A stretch of DNA of 64,000 nucleotides, from NCBI GenBank assembly GCA_024742275.1, contig JANSYS010000008.1, positions 117,979 to 181,978 of the forward strand. Reading direction: 5' to 3'. This document shows positions 26,406 through 36,000 of the stretch, piece by piece. The notes beneath the pieces were generated by a model. The model ran no database searches. It had not been told where the DNA came from and was given only the letters and a program-made list of their open reading frames with translations. Position 1 is the stretch's first letter. Each line of letters starts with the position of its first letter. A program made the position numbers and the translations under genes. This DNA comes from Alphaproteobacteria bacterium. Lineage in GTDB: Bacteria > Pseudomonadota > Alphaproteobacteria > Thalassobaculales > Thalassobaculaceae.

Positions 26406-27746
26406 GTGTTCGAAAAGGTCCTGATTGCCAACCGCGGCGACGTGGCGCTGCGTATTCATCGCGCCTGTCGGGAGATGGGCATCAAGACGGTGGCGGTGCA
26501 TTCCACCGCCGACGCCGACGCGATGCATGTGCGTCTCGCCGACGAGAGCGTGTGTATCGGTCCGCCTCCGGCCCGCGACAGCTATCTGAACATCCCGGCG
26601 ATCCTCTCGGCTGCGGCGGTCACCCATGCAGACGCGATCCATCCCGGCGTCGGGTTTCTGTCGGAGAACGCCGCCTTCGCCGAGATCGTGGAGGCGCACG
26701 GCATCACGTTCATCGGCCCGTCGCCGGCCCACATCCAGGCGATGGGCGATAAGATCACTGCCAAGCGAACGATGATCGAGCTCGGCATTCCCTGTGTGCC
26801 CGGATCCGAAGGGCCGGTGGAGGGCGTTGACGCCGCCCGCGCTGAGGCTGAGCGCATCGGCTACCCGGTTCTGATCAAGGCGGCGGCCGGCGGCGGCGGA
26901 CGCGGCATGAAGGTCGCCGAGACGGCAGAGAACCTCGAAGAGGCTTACACGATGGCACGACGCGAGAGCGCCGCGGCCTTCGGCAACGATGCCGTCTACA
27001 TGGAGCGCTACCTCGGCCGCCCGCGCCACATCGAGATCCAGATCGCCGCGGACAGCCATGGCAACGTCATCCACCTCGGCGAGCGCGACTGTTCCATCCA
27101 GCGGCGCCACCAGAAGGTCGTCGAGGAAGCGCCCTCGCCCGCCCTCACTCAGACCGAGCGCGAGGCAATCGGCGCTCGAGCGGTCGATGCCATCCAGAAG
27201 ATGGGCTACCGCAGTCTCGGCACGTTGGAGTTCCTTTACGAGAACGGCGAGTTCTTCTTTATCGAGATGAACACCCGTTTGCAGGTCGAGCATCCGATTA
27301 CCGAGGCGATCACCGGGATCGACCTCGTCCGTCTCCAAATCGAGATCGCCGCCGGCCGCGCGCTCGGCATCGAGCAGAAGGACGTCACCTTCAACGGCCA
27401 TGCCATCGAGTGCCGCATCACCGCCGAGGACCCCCGCACCTTCCAGCCCCGGCCGGGACGCATCGACGACTACCACCAGCCGGGCGGACTTGGTGTCCGC
27501 GTCGACAGCGCGCTCTATGCCGGATACAGCGTGCCGCCGCACTACGACAGCCTGGTGGCCAAGCTGGTGGTGCATGGGACCACCCGGGAGGAATGCCTCA
27601 TGCGGGTCGAACGGGCGCTCGGGGAGTACGTCATCGGCGGCATACCGACGACGATTCCCCTTCACATCGACCTGATGCGCGCTCCCGCCTTCCGCAGCGG
27701 CGACTACCATATTCGCTGGCTGGAAACGGAATACCTGACGTCCTGA
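26406..27746 (+). CDS. accC: Acetyl-CoA carboxylase biotin carboxylase subunit
   Basis: A 446-residue ATP-grasp enzyme that carboxylates the biotin of AccB using bicarbonate and ATP. It begins FEKVLIANRGDVALRIHRACREMGI. It shows the glycine-rich ATP lid KAAAGGGGRGMKV, ERDCSIQRRHQKVVEEAPSP, EFLYENGEFFFIEMNTRLQVEHPITE (metal and bicarbonate ligands) and a C-terminal biotin carboxylase domain. The start is a GTG at 26406; an in-frame extension back to 26319 overlaps accB and is not supported. It is co-directional with accB, 31 nt downstream. Confidence 0.95.
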   Translation: MFEKVLIANRGDVALRIHRACREMGIKTVAVHSTADADAMHVRLADESVCIGPPPARDSYLNIPAILSAAAVTHADAIHPGVGFLSENAAFAEIVEAHGITFIGPSPAHIQAMGDKITAKRTMIELGIPCVPGSEGPVEGVDAARAEAERIGYPVLIKAAAGGGGRGMKVAETAENLEEAYTMARRESAAAFGNDAVYMERYLGRPRHIEIQIAADSHGNVIHLGERDCSIQRRHQKVVEEAPSPALTQTEREAIGARAVDAIQKMGYRSLGTLEFLYENGEFFFIEMNTRLQVEHPITEAITGIDLVRLQIEIAAGRALGIEQKDVTFNGHAIECRITAEDPRTFQPRPGRIDDYHQPGGLGVRVDSALYAGYSVPPHYDSLVAKLVVHGTTREECLMRVERALGEYVIGGIPTTIPLHIDLMRAPAFRSGDYHIRWLETEYLTS

Positions 27747-27804
27747 TCTCCCCATTGCCGACATGGGCGGGAGTGCTACGATTTCCGCCTGACTGGCGAC
27801 ACGG

Positions 27805-28467
27805 GTGGAGCGGATGTCCGAGCTGCCGCCGGAACTGCTGCTACAGGCCTATGCCGTCGGGGTCTTTCCGATGGCCGAGGGGCGGGACGACCCGCGACTT
27901 TTCTTCGTCGATCCCGACAAGCGCGGCATTCTCCCGCTCGACGGGTTTCACATCCCGCGCAGTCTGCGCAAGACCGTCCGCAGGCGCATTTTCGATGTTG
28001 TTTGGGATCGGGACTTCGAAGCGGTTCTCAACGGCTGCGCCGAGGCAACCGAACGTCGCCCGGACACCTGGATCAATCCCGAAATCCGACGTCTGTACCT
28101 CGCCCTTCACGCCCGCGGTCATGCCCATTCGGTTGAAGTCCGGCGGGACGGTCTACTGGTCGGGGGGCTCTACGGCGTTCGGCTTGGCGGCGCGTTTTTC
28201 GGCGAGAGCATGTTCAGCCGGGCCACCGATGCGTCGAAGGTGGCTCTGGTCCATCTTGTGGCAAAACTGAAGGCCGGCGGCTTCATCCTGCTCGACACCC
28301 AGTTCATCACCGACCATCTCACGCGCTTCGGTGCGGTGGAGATCCCCCGCGACGACTATCGGCGGATGCTGAACGAAGCGATCGCCGCGCCGGTTCAGTT
28401 CGACGTGGCAGAGGACGACTGGCCCTCGGTGGAGGGGTTGCTGCAGGAGCTGACCCAAACGTCATAG
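27805..28467 (+). CDS. aat: Leucyl/phenylalanyl-tRNA--protein transferase
   Basis: A 220-residue transferase of the N-degron pathway. It adds Leu or Phe from tRNA to N-terminal Arg or Lys, marking proteins for ClpAP. Motifs are [15 protein letters not shown] near the start, [44 protein letters not shown] and [21 protein letters not shown]. The start is a GTG at 27805 (an ATG three codons on is an alternative). Its 3' end overlaps the convergent DUF2155 gene by 73 nt, an unusually long antisense overlap. Confidence 0.93.
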   Translation: MERMSELPPELLLQAYAVGVFPMAEGRDDPRLFFVDPDKRGILPLDGFHIPRSLRKTVRRRIFDVVWDRDFEAVLNGCAEATERRPDTWINPEIRRLYLALHARGHAHSVEVRRDGLLVGGLYGVRLGGAFFGESMFSRATDASKVALVHLVAKLKAGGFILLDTQFITDHLTRFGAVEIPRDDYRRMLNEAIAAPVQFDVAEDDWPSVEGLLQELTQTS

Positions 28468-28886
28468 ACCGGATGCTCGACCGCGTTCAGGCCAGGGCTC
28501 GAGGCGAACATCCAGCCGCTGAATACCTCGCGTCCAGGTTCGTCCGGTGGCTGGTCCTCGATCCTGACGAACGCCGCGCTTTCCGGCGGCAGAGTCGGCG
28601 GCAGATCCTGGCAGGTCTCCACCCGGATATTGAACGTGCCGAACCGATAGGTCTCACCGATCGGAACGCTGAACCGGGAGATCCGCGCGGTGACCTTGTC
28701 GAGGCCCTGCATGACGGCGACCGGCTGCTGGCGCCAGTCCTCCGGCGACGGTGCCTGGGCGTAGACCGGGGACGCGATGGCCGCTGCGGCGAGCAGACAG
28801 GCACCGGCCCGTATCCGTGCGGCCCAGGGTCGGAAGGAGCGGAACGCAGTCGACCGGGTCATTGTCGGCACCATGGCTGATGACAT
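28395..28886 (-). CDS. DUF2155 domain-containing secreted protein
   Basis: A 163-residue protein with an N-terminal signal-like segment ([17 protein letters not shown], cleavage about residue 44), then the DUF2155 core. The core contains [44 protein letters not shown] and the strongly conserved [27 protein letters not shown], with two cysteines that could form a disulfide. The function is unknown; the family is alphaproteobacterial and usually sits beside mlaD and NDUFA12 genes, as here, suggesting an envelope role. The last ~24 codons, a low-complexity [18 protein letters not shown] tail, lie over the aat 3' end. Confidence 0.85.
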   Translation of the reverse strand: MSSAMVPTMTRSTAFRSFRPWAARIRAGACLLAAAAIASPVYAQAPSPEDWRQQPVAVMQGLDKVTARISRFSVPIGETYRFGTFNIRVETCQDLPPTLPPESAAFVRIEDQPPDEPGREVFSGWMFASSPGLNAVEHPVYDVWVSSCSNPSTEGQSSSATSN

Positions 28887-28939
28887 CGGTTCCCGGTAGT
28901 ATCGTTGAAATATGTCCGGGAAGCGGCGCGGCGCAACGA

Positions 28940-29413
28940 TCAGTTCGTGCCGGAATCGGGCGATGCGGACGACGAGCCCGCCTGGAACATGAACCGGCTC
29001 AGAAGTTGGATGAAGTCGACCGCGTCCTGAGTCAGTTCGATCCGCTCGCCGGGCTTCAGCATCTTGTCGTCGGCCCCCGGAACCAGATCTACGAAATTCC
29101 CGCCGAGCAGACCCTCGCTGGCGATTGCTGCGCTCGAATCGATGGGAAGCTGTATCGAGTCGTCGATGCTGAGAGTGACCTCCGCCAAGTAGGATGTCGG
29201 ATCGAGTCTCTGATCTGCGACCGTACCCACCTTGATGCCGGACATGCGTACGTCGCTGCCGGTTTTCAATCCGCCGACCGTAGTGAACCGGGCGGTCACC
29301 TCATAGCCTCCGCCCTTGCCGATATCGGACGACGAATACGCGTAGAACAGGAAGACCCCGGCAACAGCCAAGACCAAAGCGCCCAGCAGCGTCTCGATCA
29401 CACCTCTATTCAA
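28940..29413 (-). CDS. mlaD: Phospholipid transport substrate-binding protein MlaD
   Basis: A 157-residue protein with one N-terminal membrane helix (residues 7-26) and an MCE domain with YEVTARFTTVGGLKTGSDVRMSGIKVGTV and a central ASEGLLGGNFVDLVPG. This is the MlaD component of the retrograde phospholipid transporter between outer and inner membranes. The start is TTG at 29413 with GAGG five bases upstream. No mlaE or mlaF is adjacent, as is usual in alphaproteobacteria, where this mlaD sits with DUF2155 and NDUFA12. It lies 21 nt from the NDUFA12 stop, so co-transcription is likely. Confidence 0.92.
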   Translation of the reverse strand: MNRGVIETLLGALVLAVAGVFLFYAYSSSDIGKGGGYEVTARFTTVGGLKTGSDVRMSGIKVGTVADQRLDPTSYLAEVTLSIDDSIQLPIDSSAAIASEGLLGGNFVDLVPGADDKMLKPGERIELTQDAVDFIQLLSRFMFQAGSSSASPDSGTN

Positions 29414-29434
29414 AGCAGCCTCGCACGTTTCGGA

Positions 29435-29794
29435 TCAAGCCGGCGTCCAGGGTTCATAATCACCGGTCGCCTTGTCGCGCTTTCCGCCTTCCAGCACGTG
29501 GCCGGGCGGGCGGTAGGCATAGGGCGTGCCGGTGAGGTTCGGCTGGTGCTCTTTCTGCCAGGCGAACTGACGCGGATCCTTGCCATCGGGCACTTGGTCG
29601 GTGCCGTGATGCAGCCAGTGATGCCATTCGGGCGGGACCTTCGACGCTTCGACGAGGCCCTTGTACATGCACCACCGCATCTCGTGGCCGTCGCGCAGGA
29701 CGCCCTTCTTGTGAACGTAGTACTTGTTGCCGTAGGCGTCCTCGCCAACGAGCTTGCCGTTCATCCAGGTAAAAAGCCTTGTACCGACGTCCAT
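29435..29794 (-). CDS. NADH:ubiquinone oxidoreductase subunit NDUFA12
   Basis: A 119-residue homologue of the mitochondrial complex I accessory subunit NDUFA12 (B17.2), which alphaproteobacteria share with mitochondria. Recognisable segments are GKLVGEDAYGNKYYV, RRWCMYKG-like (EMRWCMYKGLVEASKVPPEWHHWLHH), and the Pro/Tyr-rich tail GTPYAYRPPGHVLEGGKR and DYEPWTP. It stabilises complex I at the peripheral-membrane arm junction and is encoded away from the nuo operon. It is first in the NDUFA12-mlaD-DUF2155 leftward cluster. Confidence 0.93.
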   Translation of the reverse strand: MDVGTRLFTWMNGKLVGEDAYGNKYYVHKKGVLRDGHEMRWCMYKGLVEASKVPPEWHHWLHHGTDQVPDGKDPRQFAWQKEHQPNLTGTPYAYRPPGHVLEGGKRDKATGDYEPWTPA

Positions 29795-29895
29795 TCTCCG
29801 ACCCCGAAGAGACTGCTGAATCGCGCGCTGACTATGTCATCGGCGCCGCGGATCGTCCAGTCCGACCGCAGCACCCGGAAGGCTGTTACCACGTT

Positions 29896-30864
29896 CTAAC
29901 GGCCGGTTTCCAGAAGACCGGGCGTCATGCTGGTATTCCAGAACCGATGGTCGGAGGTCAGATCGGAGAACTGCCATCCCATGAGCCCGCCGAAACGGTT
30001 GCCGTAGCGGCTGACCAGCGGCGCGAGAATCTCGTCGCGGACTCGCTTCGGCGGCAGGTGCCCGCTGGCGGCATCGTCACGGTAGATCGGCTTGCCCACC
30101 ACGATCTTCTCGACCGGCCAACGGAAACCGTTCACCCCGCCGACCAGCCCCGCGACCGACGTGACGAACGGCTTATGGGGATCGCCGACAACATGCACGG
30201 CGGCCGGCGCGTCGTAGCCGCGGTTATTGTAGTACTGCACGGCGATCCAATCGATGGCACCGCCCGCCTGGCGAAGAATGTCAAGATAGGGGCCACCCTC
30301 CCAGCGGGGATCGAGATACGGCGGCTGCGGCGCGTGGCTGATCAGGGCGCCGGCCGGAAGCGCCGCCCGGAGATGGCGCGTCAGCGCGACAAGAAGGGAG
30401 CGTCCGTCGAAGGGGCGATTCTCGCTCGCCTGATGCAACGCTGAGGATATCTCGAAATCGATGCCGACCCCCGCGAGTCCATGGGAGGTTGCGAACTCAG
30501 CCAGAAGCGCCGCGGTTTCCGCTTCCCGGCCGGCGACCCGCGCCCATGATCCTTCCGTCATCGCCCCGCCGCCGAACGACGCGAGGACGATCTTGCCGGC
30601 CCGCTTCAGTGCCGCGACATCGCCAAGTTGGTTCGCCAGGGGCGTCGGCGTCACCAAGGAAAGGGGCGCGGCGCCCCCCGTTTCCGCCACGGTCAGGAAC
30701 GAGAGCATCACATGGGTGTAGTCGGCGCCACCGACCTTGGAGAGCGGAGTCGCCTCTGAATTGTAGTAGACGACGTAGCGCGGGGCCTGCCCCAGCGCAG
30801 GCCCGGTCAAGGCGGCCAGGAAGAGGATCGCCGCCCAAGACGCGAGAAACCTGCATCCGATCAT
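29896..30864 (-). CDS. Glycoside hydrolase family 18-like secreted protein
   Basis: A 322-residue protein with a signal peptide (cleavage near GPALGQA, residue 26) and a TIM-barrel GH18 layout. It shows YVVYYNSEATPLS, a VMLSFL strand, IVLASFGGG (the SxGG strand) and the active-site strand LAGVGIDFEIS, with D136 and the acid Glu138. QYYN at strand 6 and GLMGWQFSDL at strand 8 follow. The canonical DGxDxDxE is AGVGIDFE here, so the last Asp and catalytic Glu remain but the first two Asp are lost. It may act on chitin-like or peptidoglycan sugars, or only bind them. It is monocistronic. Confidence 0.75.
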   Translation of the reverse strand: MIGCRFLASWAAILFLAALTGPALGQAPRYVVYYNSEATPLSKVGGADYTHVMLSFLTVAETGGAAPLSLVTPTPLANQLGDVAALKRAGKIVLASFGGGAMTEGSWARVAGREAETAALLAEFATSHGLAGVGIDFEISSALHQASENRPFDGRSLLVALTRHLRAALPAGALISHAPQPPYLDPRWEGGPYLDILRQAGGAIDWIAVQYYNNRGYDAPAAVHVVGDPHKPFVTSVAGLVGGVNGFRWPVEKIVVGKPIYRDDAASGHLPPKRVRDEILAPLVSRYGNRFGGLMGWQFSDLTSDHRFWNTSMTPGLLETGR

Positions 30865-30935
30865 CCCCGTCTCCCCTCAACCGAGTGTCGCTATCTGTCA
30901 TTGCGCAGTATGCGGTCGAAGCGTATCAGCCGACC

Positions 30936-31844
30936 ATGACGTCCGCTTCCGACGCCCCCTCACCGCCGCCGATCGAGTCGCCCGCGACAGGCTATGTGCT
31001 GGTCGCGCTGGTCGCCATCTTCTTCGGCATCGCGCCGAGCTTCGCCAAGCTCGCCTTCGACGGCGGCGCCGGACCGGTGACACTGCAATTCGGTCGATTC
31101 CTTCTGGCGGTCTTCGTCCTCTGGGCCATCGTGGTCGGGCGCGGGCTCGTCCGCCCCGTGCCCCGTCGACTGTGGCCGCTTCTCGCCGCCCTCGTGACTT
31201 GTACGGCTCTGGCCTCCTTCGGCTACATGACGAGCGTCGCGTTCGTCCCCGTGCCGCTCGCCAGCCTGACCTTCTTCGTCTTTCCGCTAATGGTCGGACC
31301 GCTGTCCCATCTCGCGGGACACGAACGGCTGACGCCGCTCCGGCTGATCGCGCTCGCGATCGGCTTCTCCGGTCTCGCGATTCTGCTCGGCGCAGATCTC
31401 CGCGGCGCCGACCCGATCGGAGTTGCACTCGCCTTCGGCGCGGGGACCTGCGTGGCAATCAGCTTTCTGCTGACCCGGCAGCTCTCAAGCAGCCTGGGAC
31501 CAATGCACATCACAGCGATCGTCACGACGGGTTGCCTGGTGATCTTCACCGCGGCGACCTGGGTCGAGGGCCTGAAGCTGCCGACAGGAGCACTGCCTTG
31601 GCTTGGTTTCGGCGTCAACGTGCTGTGCTACGTGGTCGGCCTGTCCTCACTGTACGGCGCCATCGCTCGGCTCGGCTCCGTTCGGGTGGCCGCGGTCGGC
31701 AACATGGAACCGGTGATCAGCGTGCTGACCGCAGGTCTGCTGCTTGGCCAGGTACTCGGCCCCTACCAGATGCTGGGCGCCGCCGTCGTGATCGCCGGCA
31801 TCTTGCTCATGCAGGCAGAGCGCATCCGCCGATCGGCCGGATGA
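30936..31844 (+). CDS. EamA/DMT-family transporter
   Basis: A 302-residue membrane protein with ten hydrophobic segments in two EamA repeats (TGYVLVALVAIFFGIAPSFAKLAF and PIGVALAFGAGTCVAISFLLTRQLS). ALASFGYMTSVAFVPVPLASLTFFVFPLMVG is typical of the family. The start is the ATG at 30936; the long in-frame extension upstream is antisense to the GH18 gene and not coding. It ends 4 nt from the convergent RraA-like gene. Export substrate unknown. Confidence 0.8.
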   Translation: MTSASDAPSPPPIESPATGYVLVALVAIFFGIAPSFAKLAFDGGAGPVTLQFGRFLLAVFVLWAIVVGRGLVRPVPRRLWPLLAALVTCTALASFGYMTSVAFVPVPLASLTFFVFPLMVGPLSHLAGHERLTPLRLIALAIGFSGLAILLGADLRGADPIGVALAFGAGTCVAISFLLTRQLSSSLGPMHITAIVTTGCLVIFTAATWVEGLKLPTGALPWLGFGVNVLCYVVGLSSLYGAIARLGSVRVAAVGNMEPVISVLTAGLLLGQVLGPYQMLGAAVVIAGILLMQAERIRRSAG

Positions 31845-31848
31845 CCGG

Positions 31849-32520
31849 TTATCCCGCCGCGTCGGTCGGTTCGGGGACGGCCATCCCGCTGAGTTCCGCC
31901 GTTGTGACCCCAGAGCGTACTTTGGCGATGATGTCGGCCTCCTTAGCGACCTGAGCCTCTCCCTGGACCAGCACCTCCGCAAGTCGGGCCGCCGGCACCA
32001 CGCAGATTCCGTCGTCGTCACCCAGCACAAGATCGCCAGGCTCGACCACGACGCCGCCGCAGGCGATCGGCGCATCGATCTCGCCCCCGAAGCCTTTGTG
32101 CGGACCGCGCGGCGTGGCCCCGGTCGCATAGATCGGCATCGACATGGCGCGCAGCGATCCAACGTCGCGAACAGCCCCATCAAGGACGATTCCGGCACAG
32201 CCCCGGGCCATGGCACATTCGGCGATGATCTCGCCGATGATCGCCACCTCGCCGGCCCCGCCGGCCGTGATCACCAGGACCTCGCCCGGCTGAAGCAGCG
32301 GCAACACGGCGTGGACCGCGCTGTTGTCTCCAGCCATCACCGAAACCGTACGGGCATGACCGACCATCACCATGCCCTCCCCCAGGGGCGACACCGTGCT
32401 GTCCATGCAGCGGTCTCGATTCATGCAGTCTCCCGCCACCGCCGGAGGCACAGCCTTCCAGCGCTGCAGCGTCGCCGCGTCGAGAGGCGTATAGGTCATC
32501 GACCGGCGCAGGATCGCCAT
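31849..32520 (-). CDS. RraA family protein (aldolase/dimethylmenaquinone methyltransferase fold)
   Basis: A 223-residue RraA-like protein. It shows VVLITAGG-like VLVITAGGAGEVAIIGEIIAECA, the signature GCAGIVLDGAVRDVGSLRAMSMPIYATGATPRGPHKG, and ACGGVVVEPGDLVLGDDDGICVVP. Homologues with the GxVxDGxxRD motif include the HMG/CHA aldolases, which bind a divalent metal through the Arg-Asp pair, as well as the RNase E inhibitor RraA. The extra length compared with RraA (about 160 residues) favours an aldolase or unknown hydrolytic-lyase role. Divergent from nrdJ across a 579-nt spacer. Confidence 0.78.
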   Translation of the reverse strand: MAILRRSMTYTPLDAATLQRWKAVPPAVAGDCMNRDRCMDSTVSPLGEGMVMVGHARTVSVMAGDNSAVHAVLPLLQPGEVLVITAGGAGEVAIIGEIIAECAMARGCAGIVLDGAVRDVGSLRAMSMPIYATGATPRGPHKGFGGEIDAPIACGGVVVEPGDLVLGDDDGICVVPAARLAEVLVQGEAQVAKEADIIAKVRSGVTTAELSGMAVPEPTDAAG

Positions 32521-32656
32521 GGTCTCCTCCAGCTAGCTAGGTGTTTGCGGGATCGCTCGCCGGAACATCCTATGGGCCGCCGGAAGCACTCCGCAAGGCG
32601 AGACGCCGAGGTCGTAGACCCCGAACGGACAACAGGGGACGGCCGCTGCCTGCCCT

Positions 32657-32665
32657 TGTGGATAA
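32657..32665 (-). promoter_or_regulatory. DnaA-box-like 9-mer
   Basis: TGTGGATAA is the complement of the consensus DnaA box TTATCCACA, about 435 nt before nrdJ. DnaA regulates some ribonucleotide reductase genes (E. coli nrdAB). A single perfect match somewhere in 64 kb is not unlikely by chance, so this is weak. Confidence 0.25.
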
Positions 32666-32853
32666 CCGTCAGGTGTCCACCACATCTAGATTTCGCAATA
32701 ATCTTTCCTACAAAATCTATTGCACCGCCGAGCCGGCTCCCCCATCCTTGGTGTTGCCGATGACGACCGGGACGGAGACTTGGTGTCAGCGGCCGACTGG
32801 AGACGGATCTGGGCACGGACGCCGCCTCCCAAGAACATCGAAAGCGGTTGCAG

Positions 32854-32877
32854 CAAAAGTCTTGGAAAAGACTTTTG
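32854..32877. repeat. Perfect inverted repeat upstream of nrdJ
   Basis: CAAAAGTCTT-GGAA-AAGACTTTTG is a perfect 10-bp inverted repeat with a 4-nt loop, about 220 nt before nrdJ. A T5 run appears about 10 nt downstream of it. It could be an operator, an attenuator hairpin or a transcript-end structure; no regulator is recognised. Confidence 0.4.
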
Positions 32878-32969
32878 ACGAGGTCGTTTTTACTAGACGA
32901 GCACTTGTTGCACCTCGGCAACAGCGTAAAGAAACCCATCCAATCTTCTTTTTTCTCGTTGCCCGTTGA

Positions 32970-33016
32970 GCGCAAAATAGAGTAGCTTCCCTGCGTCGAC
33001 CCACAATATGTAGATC
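32970..33016 (+). promoter_or_regulatory. Candidate pair of NrdR boxes
   Basis: Two 16-bp sites resemble the NrdR consensus acaCwAtATaTwgTgt: GCGCAAAATAGAGTAG (32970-32985) and CCACAATATGTAGATC (33001-33016). Their starts are 31 bp apart, the spacing (three helical turns) known for paired NrdR boxes upstream of ribonucleotide reductase operons. NrdR represses these genes when ATP/dATP signals adequate dNTP. The sites lie 84-130 nt before the nrdJ ATG. Confidence 0.55.
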
Positions 33017-33099
33017 GACACGGGCGGGGGACGCTCTTTTGGCAAGGGCCCGGCGCGACAATCCGGCACGAGGACACCCAGAGGCAGGGAGCATTAGGC

Positions 33100-36000
33100 A
33101 TGAAGATCGAACGGCGCTTCACGACGGCGGGCAAGGACGCTTTCGACGGCATCGATTTCCGGACGACGACCAGCGAGATCCGCAATCCGGACGGCTCGAT
33201 CGTGTTCCGCCGCGACGACATGGAAGTGCCGAGCGACTGGTCCCAGGTCGCCAGCGACATTCTGGCCCAGAAGTATTTCCGCAAGGCCGGCATCCCGGCA
33301 GTGCGCAAAAAGGTTAAGGAAAAGGACGTTCCCGCCTGGCTGTGGCGCGAGACCCCCGACGAGGAGAAGATCGCCGCACTGCCCAAGGAAGAGCGGACCG
33401 TCGGCGAGAACAGCGCCAAGCAGGTGTTCAACCGTCTTGCCGGAACCTGGACCTACTGGGGCTGGAAGGGCGGCTACTTCGACACAGAGGAAGACGCCCG
33501 CGCGTATTACGACGAGATGTGCGCGATGCTCGCCCGTCAGATGGCCGCGCCGAACTCGCCGCAATGGTTCAACACCGGCTTGCATTGGGCCTATGGGATC
33601 GACGGTCCGGCCCAGGGGCATCACTATGTCGACTTCAAGACCGGCAAGCTGACCCGGTCGAAGTCCGCCTACGAGCACCCGCAGCCCCATGCATGCTTCA
33701 TCCAGGGCGTTCAGGACGACCTCGTCAACGACGGTGGGATCATGGATCTTTGGGTCCGTGAGGCGCGTCTGTTCAAATACGGTTCTGGCACCGGTTCGAA
33801 TTTCTCCCGTCTGCGCGGCGAGAGCGAGCCGCTCGCCGGCGGCGGCAAATCCTCGGGCCTGATGAGCTTTCTGAAGATCGGCGACCGGGCGGCCGGTGCG
33901 ATCAAGTCGGGCGGTACCACCCGCCGGGCGGCGAAGATGGTGACCGTCGACATCGACCATCCGGACATCGTCCAGTACATCGAATGGAAGGCGATCGAGG
34001 AGCAGAAGGTCGCGGCCCTGGTCGCCGGATCGAAGCTCGCCGCTCGAACCATGAAGGGCATCATGGCGGCCTGCGTCGACGCCCGGGAGACGCTCGGCGA
34101 CGACGCCTTCGAGCCCACCGCCAACCCCGAGCTGAAGGCCGCGATCAAGGCAGCCAAGAAGGCGATGATCCCGCTGAGCTATGTTCAGCGTGTGATTCAG
34201 TTCGCGCGCCAGGGCTTCACCGAGATCGAGTTCCGCACCTACGACACCGATTGGGACAGTGAGGCTTACCTCACGGTTTCCGGCCAAAACTCGAACAACT
34301 CCGTCCGGGTCAGCGACGAATTCCTGCGGGCGGTCGAGGAAGACGACGAGTGGAACCTGATCCGCCGGACCGACGGACAGATCAGCGCCACGCTGAACGC
34401 CCGTGACCTGTGGGAGAAGATCGCGGAAGCGGCTTGGCAGAGCGCCGACCCGGGTCTGCAGTACGACACCACGATCAACGACTGGCACACCTGCCCGGCC
34501 GGCGGCCGCATCAACGCGTCCAATCCGTGCTCCGAGTACATGTTCCTCGACGACACCGCCTGCAATCTGGCGTCGATGAATCTGATGCAGTTCCAGAACG
34601 CCGACGGCACGTTCAACGTCGACGCTTTCACCCATGCCTCCCGGCTGTGGACGATCACCTTGGAAATTTCGGTGCTGATGGCGCAATTCCCGTCGAAGGA
34701 GATCGCCCAACTCTCCTACGACTACCGGACTCTCGGCCTCGGCTACGCAAACATCGGCGGTCTGCTGATGGGCATGGGCCTGCCGTATGACAGCGACGCC
34801 GGCCGCGCGCTCTGCGGCGCCATCACCGCGCTGATGACCGGCGTTTCCTACGCCACGTCGGCGGAGATGGCCGGCGAGTTGGGTACGTTCCCGGGCTACG
34901 CGGCCAACGCCGAAAACATGCTGCGTGTGATCCGCAACCACCGGCGGGCGGCCCTTGGGGAGACGGCTGGATACGAGGAGCTGTCGATCGCTCCTGTCGC
35001 TCTCGATGCCGCCAACTGCCCGCAGGCCGACCTGGTCTCCGCCGCTCAGGCGGCCTGGACTGAGGCCCTGACCCTCGGCGAGCAGCACGGCTACCGCAAC
35101 GCCCAAGCGACCGTCATCGCGCCGACCGGCACGATCGGTCTGGTCATGGATTGCGACACGACCGGCATCGAACCCGACTTCGCGATCGTGAAGTTCAAGA
35201 AACTGGCCGGCGGCGGATACTTCAAGATCATCAACCGCGTGGTTCCGGAAGCCCTGCGCACGCTTGGCTACGAAACGTCGCAGATCGAAGAGATCGTGCG
35301 CTACGCGGTCGGCCATGGCACCCTCAAGGGTGCGCCGGCCCTGGGTCACGAGGCACTCAGTGCCAAGGGCTTCGGCGCCGAGCAGATCACCGCGCTCGAG
35401 CAGGCGGTGGTCTCCGCCTTCGACATCAAGTTCGCCTTCAACAAGTGGACCCTTGGCGAGGACTTCTGCAAGGAGGTGCTCGGCCTGACCGACGCCCAGC
35501 TGAACGATATCTCGTTCGACATGCTGAGCGAACTCGGGTTCTCCCGGAGCGAGATCGAAGCAGCGAACACCTATGTCTGCGGGGCGATGACGCTGGAAGG
35601 CGCGCCGCACCTCAAGACGGAGCACCTGCCGGTGTTCGACTGCGCAAACCCGTGCGGCCGTATCGGCAAGCGCTACCTGTCGGCGGAGAGCCACATCCGG
35701 ATGATGGCGGCGGCTCAGCCGTTCATCTCCGGGGCGATCTCCAAGACCATCAACATGCCGAACGACGCGACCGTCGAGGACTGCAAGAACGCCTACATGA
35801 TGTCCTGGCGCCTCGGTCTGAAGGCCAACGCCCTGTATCGAGACGGCTCCAAGTTGAGCCAGCCGCTCTCGGCCTCGGTCTTCGAGTTCGAGGACGAGGA
35901 CGAGGCCGACGACTTCGCCGCCCAGCCGACCGCCCAGAAGGTCGAAGTGGTGGCCGAGCGGGTCATCGAGAAAGTGGTCGAGAAGATCGTCGAAAAGCGG

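Larger units (their letters stand above)
32521..33099. other. Long regulatory spacer between rraA-like gene and nrdJ
   Basis: This 579-nt stretch holds no convincing gene; a 142-codon open frame (32541-32969) has non-coding composition and no known similarity. It contains a DnaA-box-like 9-mer, an AT-rich segment (32690-32735), a perfect inverted repeat, a candidate pair of NrdR boxes and the nrdJ leader. I looked for the conserved B12-box (GCCACTG) of cobalamin riboswitches and did not see one. Confidence 0.6.

Noticed and set aside
25379..26431. N-terminal extension of kynureninase to 26431
   Set aside because: It runs antisense through aroQ and accB; the real start is the ATG at 25378.
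32541..32969. 142-codon plus-strand frame before nrdJ
   Set aside because: Non-coding composition, overlaps regulatory elements, no similarity recognised.
32521..33099. Cobalamin riboswitch before the B12-dependent reductase
   Set aside because: No B12-box (GCCACTG) or typical fold was visible.
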